The notes under the pieces are model-generated. The model worked only from the letters and a program-made list of their open reading frames with translations, did no database searches and had not been told where the DNA came from. The position numbers and the translations under genes are program-made. A DNA stretch of 64,000 nt from Pogona vitticeps (lineage: Eukaryota > Chordata > Lepidosauria > Squamata > Agamidae), in contig NC_135783.1 of the NCBI RefSeq assembly GCF_051106095.1, positions 192,652,947-192,716,946 on the forward strand, given 5' to 3'. This document shows, piece after piece, positions 10,001 through 22,379 of this stretch; positions within the stretch are counted from its first letter, which is position 1; each line of letters starts with the position of its first letter.

Positions 10001-11286
10001 TTTATCATTTCCATCATCTCATGCTCTTGATTTCAAGATTCAGGAATTGATTGAAGGAAAATTTGACTGTGAATTCAGCTGGCTTCTGCATATGGAATAC
10101 AGAATAGCTCCAGTTTGTCCATTGTACTTGGAAGCGCCGGAATCTGAAGTGAGACCTTTACATGTGCAAACCATAAGCTGTGTTAAAATAGAACACCCTC
10201 TGATATCAAATTGCTAATGAGAAACAGTACTGCACCATTGGGACCCTTATCCAGTCCTTTGCTTAGCAACTAGTCCTGCCCTCTGAAATGCATACCTACA
10301 GTGTAAACATCTGTAGGGTCTGGAGCCTTCAAGTATATACAGTGATAGACATTAACGGGTTGGTATTCCCACTGCACTAGGAATTTGAGGAAACCTTCAT
10401 AAATTACCTGTTATTGGGGAGACAGGCTGTCTTGACACATTCAGCCCTTCTGGCTAGAGTTTGTTGATCCTGCCAGGCTTCTTCCCTCAGCATGAGAACA
10501 AGTCTCATTTTCAAAAAACAGGTTTTCTGCAATTTGCATAACACATCCTTGTACAATCTCTTGATGAAGCACATCACGTATAAGCACACACAGCACAAGC
10601 ACAGAAGGACTGGACAAGTGATCAAAAAGCCAATTCATTTGATACACCTGATTTTTTTTTTTTGAATGTCCACGTAACACCTCAGAGCAGCTATTGTAAT
10701 TTAGCTACGCAGTTTGCGCAATTTATATATATGGTAAAGATTAGTTGTCTTGAAGATGAGGAGAAAACATTTTACGTTTTGTGTTGTCATTCTCGCTTGT
10801 GAGGAGAAGGTGAGCAGGACAACTTGGCATGCCCATGCTCACCTGTGGGGGCCATGTGTGCCCACTTCACATGAAAGTGAAGGTGGCAAAAAGCAGTTCT
10901 TCAGTCCTCATACAAGGTTCATGTTTGATGTAAGTTAGAGGTGCACACCAGGGCTGCGTTTCTCAAGGGCAGCCTACCCACTTGCAACAGATTTTCCTCT
11001 TCCGACTGTCCCCAAATACGATGGGACTGCGACTTACACACATGACAACATTTTTGATCTTCATACAGTCTGCATCACATGGTGCCTAATTCTCGAATTA
11101 CTCTGAAATTAAATTCATTTTTTGATGCAGATAGATTCAAATTTACTTGCTCTATCGGTATGACACAGAGTGGCTAAAATACAGGAGTAAGTTGCAACTA
11201 CAATAGGTCTGTTAAATCGGTGGAGACTTGATGAGTCCAGTCCTCTGTAAGTAACACTGATGCAGCAACTGGATATAGCTGGGACT
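10001..11286. other. gene-free stretch
   Basis: No recognisable gene. Reading frames are short and without motifs. The part near 11,130-11,220 (AAGTTGCAACTACAATAGGTCTGTTAAATC) looks like a decayed copy of the foldback repeat seen more clearly at 41.4 kb. Confidence 0.45.
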
Positions 11287-11296
11287 ACTGCTGGAT

Positions 11297-11710
11297 GTAC
11301 GGAAGTGAGAGCTGGACCATAAAGAAGGCTGACCGCCAAAGAATTGATGCTTTTGAATTGTGGTGCTGGAGGAGATTCTTGAGAGTCCCCTGGACTGCAA
11401 AGAGAACAAATCTATCCATTCTAAAGGAAATCAAGCCTGAGTGCTCACTGGAAGGACAGATCCTGAAGCTGAGGCTCCAATACTTTGGCCATCTCATGAG
11501 AAGACTCCTTGGAAAAGACCTTGATGTTAGGAAGGTGTGAAGGCAAGAGGAGAAGGGAATGACAGACGATGAGATGGTTGGACAGTGTCATCGAAGCTAC
11601 CAACATGAATTTGACCCATCTCCGGGAGGCAGTGGAAGACAGGAGAGCCTGGGGTGCTCTGGTCCATGGGGTCACAAAGAGTCGGACACAACTTAACTAA
11701 ACAAAACAAA
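11297..11710 (+). mobile_element. BovB (RTE-type) LINE, 5'-truncated
   Basis: The first 240 bases encode YGSESWTIKKADRQRIDAF and ELWCWRRFLRVPW, the C-terminal region of the BovB ORF2 protein. The 3' end reads CACAAAGAGTCGGACACAAC followed by TAAACAAAACAAAA. Identical 10-bp flanks ACTGCTGGAT (11287-11296, 11711-11720) are the target duplication. The frame is lost after about residue 81, so it is dead. Only the last ~400 bp of the LINE were inserted, the usual outcome of incomplete target-primed reverse transcription. Confidence 0.9.
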
Positions 11711-11720
11711 ACTGCTGGAT

Positions 11721-12244
11721 TGGAGATTGTGATTTGGCTTTTGCCATGCGTCATCATGTGTTCTGTATTTTTCCACTGCGTCTGAGAAGGACAGATATAT
11801 AACTTCTTGAGACAGAAGATATTCTCAGTTCCTTTACTTGCAGAGAAGCCTTATTTCTGAGCTGAGCATAGTTGTCTCCATGTCAGCCAGCCCATCATAA
11901 AAATTTTGGGACTGGGGAGCATTTGAGTGTGTGTGTTTTTCCCCAAGTATAAAAAAACTTGCAAAAGTGTGGGCTTATCATTTCAAGGTGGCAGCAAATT
12001 TGCTTCTCCATTTTGTTTTAGAAAAATGCAGTCATTTGGCCTTTCTTCTCTTTTGTTTCTTTCTTATACATTCAAAAAAATAAATTAATAGGTTGTTCTT
12101 CAAATAGGGAAAAATAGAGGGAATTGGAAGAACTGCTTTCATTGCAATAAATTACGTGTGTCAAGTGTAAGGAAGAAAACAACAAACACCAGTATTTTTT
12201 TTAAAAAAGAATGATTAAATATGAGAATTTGGGTATTTTACAAC
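11721..12244. other. gene-free stretch
   Basis: AT-rich unassigned DNA, with nothing recognised beyond short A and T runs. Confidence 0.5.
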
Positions 12245-14080
12245 TGATAACTCAAAATTTTATTTATCTATTTTATTTTATTGGACTTCTACCCTGTCCA
12301 TCTAGACCAAAGGTCTACTCTGAGCAGCATTAGAAATTTTAAAAAAGTTAAAACAATGAATATATACTATAAATCCAAGATGGCAAGATGTGCATTTAGA
12401 ATACGGCAGGAGGGAAAGCCTGCCCAAATCTTTTCTTCTAAAGACACTCAGAGAGGGATCCAGGCGGATCTCCACAGGCAAGTTTTCCAGAGGTGAGGGG
12501 CCACTGCCAAGATGACCCGGATCATCATTCTTTCCTTCCGGACCTCCCTCGGCGTTAGGCCCCTCAGCTGCCTGGCCTGGCTGGAACAAGTGAATCTGGA
12601 GTACTGGGTGGGAGAAGGCCCTCTGCCAGATATCAAGGTCCTAAACCATTTAGGGCTTTATATGTCATTGTTAGGACTTTGAAATCAACCCAGAAGCGAA
12701 TAGACAGCCAATGCAAGACAGCCAGCGTGGGGGAAAATATGTTGGTACCTTTTCACCCCTGTAAGAAGTCTGGCCACTGTATTCTGCATCATCTGAAGTT
12801 TCCATGTCAGTCTCCAAGGCAGCCCCATGTAGAGCGCATTACAGTAGTCTAATCTTGAGACTACAAGCGCATGGATCAAAGTGGTGAGCATCCCCACATC
12901 AAGATAGGGACGCAGCTGGGCAATCCGCCGAAGATGTAAGTGTGCGGAATGGACCACTGATGCCATCTGGGTTTCCATGGTGAACGCCGAGTCCAGATGT
13001 ACACCCAAACTGTGAACCGCATTATTGGTAGTAAGAGTTACCCCCGAAAAGAGAGGGAGTTTCCCAAACCACTAGTGTCTGGGGCATCCACCCAAAGGAC
13101 CTCCGTTTTGCCCGGGTTCAGCCTCAGTCTGTTCTCCTGCATCCATTGCTGAATGGCCTCCAGGCAGCATTCAAGGGACGAAACAGCATCCACTGTTGTT
13201 GGAAAAAATGAGATGTAGAGCTGAGCATCATCAGCATACTGATGACATGAAGCCCCACATCCCCTGATGTCCCTTCCCAGCGGCCTCATATAGATGTTAA
13301 ACAGCATTGGAGAGATAATTGAGCCCTGCGGGACTCCACAATTGAGGCTCCACAGGGCTGAGAAACTCTCTCCAATCTGCTCTCTCTGGGGATGGTCCTC
13401 CAAGAAGGAATGGAGCCGGGCAAGAGCCAGGCCACCAATTCCCAACTGAGAGAGCCTCCCCAGGAGAATACCATGGTTGACGGTATCAAAGACAGCTGAG
13501 ATATTGAGGAGGACCAGCAGAGACATTTTGCTCCTGTCAGCCTCCCTCAATAGGTCATCAAACAGGGCAACCAATGCTGTTTCCATGCTGTGGAGTGGCC
13601 TGAAGCCTGACTGGAACGGATCCAGGGCATTGGTTTCATCTAGAAGAGCCTGCAACTGGTCAGCCACCACCCTCTCAGCTACCTTGCTGAGGAAAGAAAC
13701 ATTGATGATGGGCCTATAATTACCAATATCATCCGCTGCCAAGCTCAGTTTCTTCCTAATGGGCCTAATGAGTGTCTACTTTAGGGCAAGGAGACATGTT
13801 CATGATATGTCTACAGTTGTATCCACATCACGTCTCCTGGAGAGACCCATTAATTATTGCCGTAGCCCATTCAGATGTTATAGGCCTGGCTACTTTGGTT
13901 AGCCAGGCTGAGCAAGAGTCAAGGGAGGAGGTAGTGGCGATCTGTCCACCATGTCTGACATCACAGGCTGAAAGCGGTTAAATCTCATTGGGCAAGACGG
14001 AGCGCTGGACGTCTCTGCTCGATCCACTGGTTTCAAATAGGGGGTAAGATCCCGGCGGACGGCCTCCATTTTTGATTTTT
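12245..14080 (-). mobile_element. L2/CR1-clade LINE, 5'-truncated
   Basis: Reading on the minus strand, the element carries the RT region and C-terminal part of a non-LTR ORF2, followed by a 3'UTR that ends in TTTA-rich DNA at the left edge. Upstream of the RT (about 13,750-14,080) there are decayed coding traces such as MSDMVDRSPLPPP. The set of motifs (NYRPI, FDTVNH, GVPQGSIISPMLFNIYM, YADD, LDYCNALYMGLP) is that of the L2/CR1 group. Target duplications were not found. Confidence 0.75.
12640..13790 (-). pseudogene. non-LTR reverse transcriptase remnant (L2/CR1 clade)
   Basis: The best-preserved frame runs 13742 to 13038 on the minus strand (234 aa). It begins NYRPIINVSFLSKVAERVV and includes SAVFDTVNHGILL (motif A), CGVPQGSIISPMLFNIYM (motif B) and HQYADDAQLY (motif C, the catalytic YADD). 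A second frame, 13008-12685, continues with LRPYLDVGMLTTLIHALV and LDYCNALYMGLPW ... MQNTVARLLTGVKRYQHI. Coding similarity then moves to another frame (LSIRF, FKVLTMTYKALNGLG) down to about 12,640. At least two frameshifts separate these parts, so the copy is inactive. In life it would nick a target site and copy its RNA there. Confidence 0.8.
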
Positions 14081-15080
14081 TAAAAAATCAAAAGTTCACT
14101 TGCTTTATGGAATAAACCCTCACTTCATCTATTCACTAAAATCCAAGTTCTTTGTGTAGATCAGTATGATGTAACCATAATTGGATAAGCTTTCTCTCAT
14201 TTCAAATATTTATTTCAGGAAATACAAAGAAACTGTGCTAAAGCACTGGCATTAGCACACTGAAAATAAGATCACAAAGGATACCAAGTATCTGGGTATT
14301 GCTTCGTTCACGTGCTTTAATGTTCAGTGATTAGACCCCACTAGCCATCTGTCTCTGCCCACTCCCTTTTTTAATGTTCATGACATGTCTACTGTTGTAT
14401 CTATAGAAACTGTATTTTGTATAAATGGTCAGAGTCCCAATCTTTCATATTTTTCTGAATGTCGAGGGAGGGAAAGAGGTGTGGAAAGAGTAAATTGCAG
14501 TTAATATGAAAACAGGCAAGTGGTAGTGTTGGCTGCTTTCAGGGGCTGCTGGAGCGGTCCTTCCATCTGAGGTGGGAAGAGGAGCGCCACACCAGACATC
14601 AGACAGGGGCTGCTGCTGCTCATCCACATCAGTTGGATGTGTGGCTACATCCATCCATCTGACCATCCGATTGTGGCATCCTGGATGAGGAGGCAGCTCT
14701 TCTCCCTCACTTGAGCAGGGAACAGAATTGGGAGCAACCCTGTAGATCTAGTTAGGCATCCTTCACCACTCTTGATAAAAGAGTACAGAAGAGAAAGCGG
14801 AGGTGGTGTAATGATGCCCCTATGACTGTTTCTGGAATACTTGGTTCTGAGGGTCTTTGGAACCAGGACGCTTTGGCAGAGGTGACCTAAGAAACCATAC
14901 GTACTCCAGAACCATGCCTGCACCATGGAATGCCTTGGAGCCAGATGGCTGGAGAAAAGCTACCCAAATAGCGCATTTCCCATCCCTGTGCTCAGGTACC
15001 TGAAGCCAGTGTCTCATGGGGACTCAGAGTAGGACTGGCCCTGACAGCTGTTGCCTGCTGGCTAAATTTCTATTGCTTAA
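14081..15080. other. gene-free stretch
   Basis: No gene or clear repeat. CATCCATC-type short repeats occur near 14,650. The longest frames are about 93 codons and show no domain. Confidence 0.45.
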
Positions 15081-15561
15081 TGTAGTAAGTTGCAACAAGA
15101 GTAGGCCCATTGAATCAATGAAACTTATGGAATAGTTGACTCACCAAATTCCTACTTATTAATTGTGCCTACTCTACTTATGAAAAGGGATGTGGTGGCA
15201 CTGTGGGTTAAACTGCAGAAGCCTCTGTACTGCAAGGTCAGAAGACCAGCAGTCGTAAGATCGAATCCACGCAACGGAGTGAGCCCCCATCGCTTGTCCC
15301 AGCTCCCACCGCCCCATCGCTTGTCCCAGCTCCCAGCAACCTAGCGGTTCAAAGCATGCAAAATGCAAAAATGCGAGTAGATAAATAGGTACCACCTCGG
15401 TGGGAAGGTACTGGCGTTCCGTGTCTAGTCAAGCTGGTCACGTGACCATGGAAGATTGTCTTTGGACAAACGCTAGCTCCCTAGAGTCGGACACAACTGG
15501 ACAAATTGTCAAGGGGAACCTTTACCTTTATTCTACTTATGACTTGCAAGAATAAGCGACA
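15081..15561. repeat. foldback interspersed repeat, split by a SINE
   Basis: GTAGTAAGTTGCAACAAGAGTAGGCCCATTGAATCAATG (in two parts) and CCTACTCTACTTATGACTTGC belong to the palindromic family also seen at 41.40 and 46.94 kb. The Sauria SINE at 15184-15531 has inserted close to its right end, so the foldback copy is the older of the two. Confidence 0.5.
15184..15531 (+). mobile_element. Sauria SINE (tRNA-derived, BovB-type tail)
   Basis: The head reads GATGTGGTGGCACTGTGGGT ... AGAAGACCAGCAGTCGTAAG with a B-box-like ATCGAATCC. The middle has GCGAGTAGATAAATAGGTAC and CACGTGACCATGGAAGATTG. The tail AGAGTCGGACACAACTGGAC ... CCTTTACCTTTA shares AGAGTCGGACACAAC with the BovB copy at 11.7 kb. Flanking 11-mers TCTACTTATGA (15173-15183, 15532-15542) are the target duplication. 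An internal duplication repeats a CATCGCTTGTCCCAGCTCCCA block at 15289 and 15314. Confidence 0.9.
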
Positions 15562-17526
15562 GAATTTCAGCCATTGTGTAGTAAAGGTGGTGCCTTTTTT
15601 GCTATCCTTTTGTGTTAGGCATCCCATTTCATAACCATGGGGTCAGGCAATAGCATAGGCAATGAGGAAATCAGACACATTCTCCTTCCATCCCCCAAAT
15701 GGTTCTCTTCACTATAAGAAGGCAGTACCCAAGGGAAGTGCTCTTGATTCCTGGCTGGGATCCTTCTTGTCTTCTAATATCAATTCCACAGTTTTAAATT
15801 AGGTGCCGGTTGTAAGGCGTGGGGTGCACTGAAGCCAGACCTGGCCCTGAAGTTTTTCTTAACCTGCATGAATGTCTCATAACTCTATTTTTGCCTTTTG
15901 TCCCAAAAAGGGAATAGTTTAAACTCACAGTGAAATTATTGGTTTCATACCCTCAGAGGAGTTGAACTGTATGGGAGTGAGCCGTAAATTCTGACAATTG
16001 CTTGATACATCAGGGGAAACTGCTGAAAGACAAGAGAATTGTCAGGTGCTTCCCTGTGTAAGTGATTTTCCATCTATAATGGAATTTGAATGCAAATACC
16101 TCTTAGAAGTGCCAGGGGTCTCAGGATGTGAGATTAATAGCCACATGTTCAGAAATTCCATCCAGCCTTATCCCTTTTGTACCTTGCCATGGTTTGGCTT
16201 GCTTTCTTGCACTTCCATAGTATTTTTCTACCATCCAATGGTTCTTTAAAACTAAGCTTTATGACATTTGCCTAGAGTGAATACCTTGAAATCTATAACA
16301 CGCAGAGACCTTTCTGAAATAAACATGAATAAAGACACTTAAAGGCCTATAGAACTACAATCAAAGGCTACTTCACATCTTTATTTTATGTTTTACTGAA
16401 GAATTTATATATTGTCTTTTATGTCCAACAGTCAGATTTTGAAGAGTGCCTGCTGCCTTTACAAAAATCTGCATCTAAAAGGTCATCTAAACATTCTGCA
16501 ACTACATCAGAACAAAGCATCAAAACATCAGCAACTGTACATCAGCTTCTCAGGTAAGACACAATGGTACATTGGCTGTACTTGGTCATTACATGAATAA
16601 GCCAAGGCAAGATTTGAGCTTGGATACTATTCCTTCTCTTCCTTCAGAGTAGCTATGAGAACCAACACCTCTGCTTCCATTTTACAGAAACCATGGTTTA
16701 TTGTGATGTTCAGATGCAAAACTGTGGTTAATCTCAACCATGGTTTGCTAAAACAAGGTAGCTTTGTGAAGTATCATCTAACATTCTTTTGCTTCAACAA
16801 ACATGTGATAAATGACTTTGTTCTGATTGGACATCACAGCAAGATAGAATTAGGAAAAGAACTGAACACTTCTAAATTCCTTGTGGTTGTACTGGGTGAG
16901 AAAGGAGCAGGTATGTGAACCCAAGACCCATTACAGCTCCTTGTTGTAATGCACTGAGGGGTTCCTTGGCACCTGGTGATGCAAATGGAGCCACACATGG
17001 ACGTGCATATTCATTCACATGAACATTGCATTGTGCAGATAGGGAAAGCACACATCTCCCCTTTTTTTCTACAGATATCAGGGGGCAGGATAGGGAGAAA
17101 TTGCATAAGTTGTCTAAACTTTATTTTTTCCCCAAGAAATCCAGATTCAGGCCCCTGTAATTGCGGGCTACTTGCTAGTGGCAGCAGGCACTACTAATCA
17201 GAATACTGCTGGAGGGAGTAGAGAGGGTGAACCTCGCTGGCCCTCAGCAATCCTGACACAGACTCCTGTTTTCCTGCTACTAATAACAGAAGGAAAGCAG
17301 TATTTTATGGCTGTTCAGCTGGCCAGTGGGGAAGAGTAGGTGGGGCTCTACACAATACGCAATGAGGAACACACCATTCCCATGCTTTGTCCATATTTGT
17401 TGCATACCTTGGGGATCTGAAACCTCAACCAATGGAATCTATTCTTGGGAAGCACCGGTGTCAACGGATGGTCACAAGAATATATTATTCAAGTGGTCAA
17501 GCCTGAATTCCATATAATTCATATAT
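15562..17526. other. gene-free stretch
   Basis: No recognised gene or repeat. Several frames of 60-90 codons exist but carry no motif. Base composition is ordinary AT-rich reptile DNA. A diverged repeat could be missed here. Confidence 0.4.
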
Positions 17527-17841
17527 TTAATATTTATTTATTTAAAATATTTTTACCCTGCCCTTCTTAAAAGGACACAAGGTGGTTTACATGATTAAAA
17601 AGACAATAATAAAGCTAACAACAGTGAGTATACAAATACTAAAAAGGATCAAATATGAGCCATAGAAACAGCATATGCAACACCAAAACACATTCACAGC
17701 AGTAAGGTACAACAATCTCCACTCAGGCAGCCAGTCACTCAGGGAAAGCTTGTGAAAGGTCTTGGCCTGCTTGCGGAAGGACAGCAAAGAGGGGGCCAGC
17801 CTGGCCTCAAGTGGGAGGGAGTTCCAAAGTCTGAGAACATT
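17527..17841 (-). mobile_element. LINE 3'UTR fragment, family shared with 9.7 kb
   Basis: It starts TTTAATATTTATTTATTTAA and shares several 12-25 base blocks with 9.67-10.00 kb, including AAATACTAAAAAGGATCAAA and AAGGTACAACAATC. It ends with GGAGTTCCAAAGTCTGAGAAC. The T-rich left edge suggests a minus-strand LINE end. No ORF part remains. Confidence 0.6.
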
Positions 17842-19221
17842 TTATCAAACGTTAACAAATCTGTTTTTGTTACTTACTACTTCAGTTTACAATTGGTGCA
17901 ACACTGTCCACAGCTTTTCTCCATTAATTCAGCAGTACTGATTAAAATTCTTTACAGCATTCACAGCAACAGGAAACGATGGTTTCTTGTTTCAGAATTG
18001 ATCTATGAGAAGCCTTGGGATGATCTATTTGCAGTCTGTCTTCTTTCTTTGTTCACCTGTAAAAAAAAAAAGGTGACTTAAGTTTCAAAAGACTGAAGAT
18101 TACTACAACTTAAGCACCTACTTCCAAAAAATTGTTATGTAACATAGACACATTCCAAGGCTACTGTAAGTATACTGTAAATATATCCTCTCCAGTGTTT
18201 AATGTATAAAGCATACACATCTACTTACACATTTCCAGTTACTAAATATAGAGCAGTTTCATCAGCTTTCTCTGCTGCCTACTTGCATGAAACAAATATG
18301 AACAATTATAGTACAAAATCAATGCAAATATGAAAGGAGAAAAATACTGTAACAACAACAGATGCATTATATTTTGCATCTAGAAATGCTATGAAATAGT
18401 TCGGCCTGTCCTTATAAATATAAAATGAAAAAAAAATATCATGCATGCATAGACATACAGTGAGCTGTTTTCAAGAATAAATCTTATTTCACCTCAATTA
18501 GTAGGCATGTTTTTAAAATTAGGATGGAGACTGTTGGTCTTTCCCTTTTCTTCTGATATGATGGCTAAAATCCAAGTTAATTAACTTATCTGACCAACTC
18601 CAGATGTGGTTGACTGAACTTCCACTTTACAGAAATTCATCCATCTTGGTTTCAGAAAGATTAACATTTTGGTCACTTACTCTTGCTAAATCCATGCCAA
18701 GTTTGAGGTGAGGCAGATGTAAGATGATACTACATTGTTCTTCTACGGCTCCAAAGTCATCTTCTTCATTATCACATGCATCCTCTACCTCCTCAACCTG
18801 GGTTTGTTCCCTCTGGTTCCCTGATTATGAGCGTTGTCACCAAGGAAATGCTACTCTGCAGATTCACCGGCATTACCTCAGATCAGAGACGGAAATCTAT
18901 CCATGTTGGGTGGCAAGTTCCAGAATCCCACAGCCAACATAGCATGGGCTGTAGCTCGGTGTGGAGTCTGGGGAGTTGTGTCCAGAACACAATATTTCCC
19001 CTGCAGCCTCAGACAGCAGTGAGATATGAAGCTCCTGCGGTGATCTAAGCCTGCACATGCGAGAGAAGAGGGCCCTCAAATTCAGATTTGAGTCTGTGTG
19101 TGGGGGGATAGTATCTATAGGATAAGGCTTGATAGTATAACATGATGTACAACCTAAGACAGGAAGAAGAGAACACAGATGCTGTTTCTCAGTTTGAGGA
19201 TATTGTTGCAATGGCAAGGTG
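17842..19221. other. gene-free stretch
   Basis: AT-rich up to about 18,700, more GC-rich after. No gene, tRNA or named repeat was recognised. It ends at the CATTAGTG target duplication of the hAT element that follows. Confidence 0.45.
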
Positions 19222-19382
19222 CATTAGTGCAGTGGTCCCCAACCTTTTCCCATTTGCGGACCGGTTGGGGAGGCATGGCATGCTCGCACGGTGTGTGTGG
19301 CATGCTTGTGTGGGCTTGGAATGCCCACAGGGGGGTGGAGCGCACTCGCACATCTGCGTGCAATGGCACTCAAACGGGTGCT

Positions 19383-20766
19383 GATGAAGGAGATACAGAA
19401 CAATTTGGAGAAATGGGATAAATTTACAATTATCGTTGTTGGGAAGGATTGCGACGATTAAAATGAGTGTCTTGCCAAAAATCCTATTCTTATTTCAGAC
19501 AATTCCTATCATATTGAAACAGTCCTTTTTCCAAGAACTTAGTAAGATAATCATGAGATTTATATGGCAAGGTAAAAAACTAAGAATTAAAATTAAGGCA
19601 ATGCAAAATGCTAAACAGAGGGCTGGCTTTGGTCTTCCAGATTGGGTTCTGTATTGTAGATCCTGTATTTTAAATTAGATAAAAGAATGGATAACTTTGG
19701 AAAATGATAGATTACTTAACTTGGAAGGACACGATTTACAATTAGGCTGGCACACTTATCTATGGTATAAAAAGGATAAAGAGCAAAAGCATTTTAATTT
19801 ACATATGATAAGAAGAGCTTTATTGGGAATGTGGAGAAAGATTATACAACAAATTTATCACAAAACACCTGTATGTGTGTCACCTATAGAGGCCTTTACA
19901 CAACCTAATCTCATGACAAAAGCAAAACTTTTAAGATACCAAGATTTATTTAAAAAGGATGGTGAACTAAGGTCTAAAGAAGAGCTAGAGAAACAGAATA
20001 TCTATATAGACTCGTGGTCCAGACCACAGCTGGAATCTAGATATACAAAAAACAAAATAGAAGGTTTCTACTCAGAACAAACGATGTTTGATAAGCTTTT
20101 ATTAGATTCAAATGATGAATTTGTTAAGAAAATGTATAACTATCTGTTAGAAATTAAAATGCAAGATGAAATGGGTAAGAATGTATGATTAAGTGGGCAC
20201 AAAACATAGGGCATAATATTGATATTGATCAATGGTTGAAAATATGGCAAAATAATATAAAGCTCACAAGATAGGTTAATTTTAAGGAGAATATATATAA
20301 GATGTTTTATAGGTGGCACATGACCCCAGAAAAACTGTCGAAGATGTATACAGATGTATCAAATGTGTATTGGAAATGTGAAGCACAAGTGGGAAGCTAT
20401 TATCATATGTGGTGGTCATGTAGAGTAGCGAAACAGTATTGGAAAAGAGTACATGCTGTGTTACAACAAATATTGCTCTGTAAGGTGCCATTAACCCTAG
20501 AACTGTTTTTATTGAGTATGATACCTGATAACATAGATAAGACAAAGGAATATATAGTTATATACACAGTTACTGCAGCCAGAATTCTCTATGCCAAAAA
20601 TTGGAAAAGTCCGATGGTACCGAAACAAGAAGACCTTATAGAGAAGATACAGGAAACAGCGGAAATGGACATTTTATCAGAAGTGATGAAGGATTGTCCT
20701 TTACAAAAGGCAACAGAAAGATGGGGCTTATTCTACAAATGGACTGAATCAACAGGCAGCGTATGA
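19383..20766 (+). pseudogene. L1 ORF2 C-terminal remnant
   Basis: Three frames carry the remnant. 19436-19678 has LGRIATIKMSVLPKILFLFQ and GFGLPDW, the block just after the L1 RT domain. 19697-20188 has LGWHTYLWYKKDKEQKHFN and RYQDLFKKDGELRS. 20302-20766 has YRWHMTPEKLSKMY and YHMWWSCRVAKQYWKRV, matching the Cys/His-rich L1 C terminus. A stop near 19676 and a frame change between 20188 and 20302 make it non-functional. The endonuclease and RT parts are absent through 5' truncation. Confidence 0.85.
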
Positions 20767-20948
20767 AGAGCATATATTGAAACGAGAACTTAAACCTGGA
20801 AGGCAGAAAATAGTAAAAAGAATAATTTGGAATTTTGATATGGCAATAGGTATAGAATGGATGTTAGTATGTTATTGTTTCTCCTCTTCCCTATTAACCT
20901 CAATTCCCCTTTTTCTTTTTGTCATCCCCTTGTTAAAAAACAACAACA
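19383..20948 (+). mobile_element. L1 LINE, 5'-truncated, nested in hAT MITE
   Basis: The insertion is bounded by AAACGGGTGCT (19372-19382) and AAACGGGCGCT (20949-20959), an 11-bp target duplication with one difference. It ends in an A-rich tail, GTTAAAAAACAACAAC. Coding traces match the C-terminal third of L1 ORF2. Because it interrupts the MITE, it is the later insertion. Confidence 0.9.
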
Positions 20949-21140
20949 AAACGGGCGCTCATGCGCATGCACACAGTGCGCTTGCAGGGGGCGGAGTGCA
21001 CTCACGTGCATGCATGCAGCAGCACTCATGGGGGGCGATCGCGGGACGAACAGGGAGATCTGTGTCTGTGGTCCACTCCTGCCTAGGCCACGGACTGCTG
21101 CCGAGTCGCAGACTGGGGGTTGGGGACCACTGCATTAGTG

Positions 21141-22379
21141 GAAAGAATGCAATGTGGCATGGACATTAAAATTGAAATGCTGAGGGACAATTGTTACGCG
21201 ATTGAGGTCTCTGGCAGTTGTCAAGATGCTGGAAGGAAAAACACATGCTAAACCTGAGGTACATTAAAACCTGTCGGCAGCCAGACACCTAGTGATTTTC
21301 AAATTAAAACTTTTCCAGGAAAAAACACAAACAACAAAGCCCTATGAAATATGACAGCACAACATGCTAAACTGTAAGCAGCTGATTTAGAAAGTTGCTA
21401 ACAGAGCCTTTTGTATCTGAATCATTACCGTGACTACTTTCATAACTCTGTGTGAGTGAGAGGAGATGAAACAGAGCAGCACCCCTGAGTTCATAAAAGT
21501 GAAGAAAGGAAACTATATGCCCAAAAGCTGATTGGTTATAGGACAGTCCTAGAGTCCATTGTGGAGAGATTTTTTTTTTTCATTAAGTCTACCCACCAGA
21601 CTTGCTATTATGAGAACGTGAAATGTGCCCTGGATTTCCATCTAGTTGTAGTCATTAGTCTTGTTGCCGAACATAAGAATGTTATGTTAACAAACGTGTA
21701 TGATTTAAGGATAAGTTGGCACCTGCAGAGGGTGACAATAGTGCCAAAGCAAGTGTTAATGCTGTTAATTTGTGAGATCTAATTTCTTGCTCTTTGAAGA
21801 CCGCTTTCCAGAAAAAGGTCTCCAGTGGGCAAGACCGTGTATCATGTATGCAAATATGACCCTACACTCCCACAGTGGCTTCAACAACTGGATGACGTTT
21901 GTTGGAATAACTAATCCTCAATGAGGTAAAGCACTATCTAGGGGTTATTTCTGGGCAGTGCTCTTTAAAGGTTGTGGAAATTAACGAACAGTGCTTTCTG
22001 CCATATCAGCTTCTACATTAGGGTCCCTTTCTAAGACTTTCCTCAAACCCGTTACAATATTCCATGTTGACTCAAGAATAATATTATGGATTTCTGGAGT
22101 GAGGCCTTTTTCTTTCTTTCCTTTTTTAGTGAGTAGGATTAAGGAACCAAAAGTTGTGTAAGGATGAATAAGCTATATAGTTCAGTGGATTTGCGGGTTG
22201 TCCATCTTTTATGGTTCACAAAGTACATTAGAGGTGGGAGTTTTGCATTTTCTATCTGGGAATTCTGCCTATCTTTCAGGCGCTTTGCAAATATCTTTGC
22301 ATAAAAGGGATGCAGCTGGAACAGAAGGCTTTGAGATTTAGCAAGGCCAAGTTCCACCCAAGTGTCTTGCTTAGAAAGA
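21141..22379. other. gene-free stretch
   Basis: No gene or named repeat. There are T-runs near 21,570 and short AT-rich tracts. A T-rich pyrimidine stretch (TTTTCTTTCTTTCC) lies near 22,110. Confidence 0.45.

Larger units (their letters stand above)
19230..21132. mobile_element. hAT-type MITE split by an L1 insertion
   Basis: The outer ends are inverted repeats, CAGTGGTCCCCAACC (19230) and GGTTGGGGACCACTG (ending 21132). They are flanked by identical 8-mers CATTAGTG (19222-19229, 21133-21140), a clean hAT target duplication. The MITE itself is about 340 bp and CpG/GpC-rich (GCGCACTCGCACATCTGCGTG, GCATGCATGCAGC). The rest is the L1 at 19383-20948. Confidence 0.9.
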
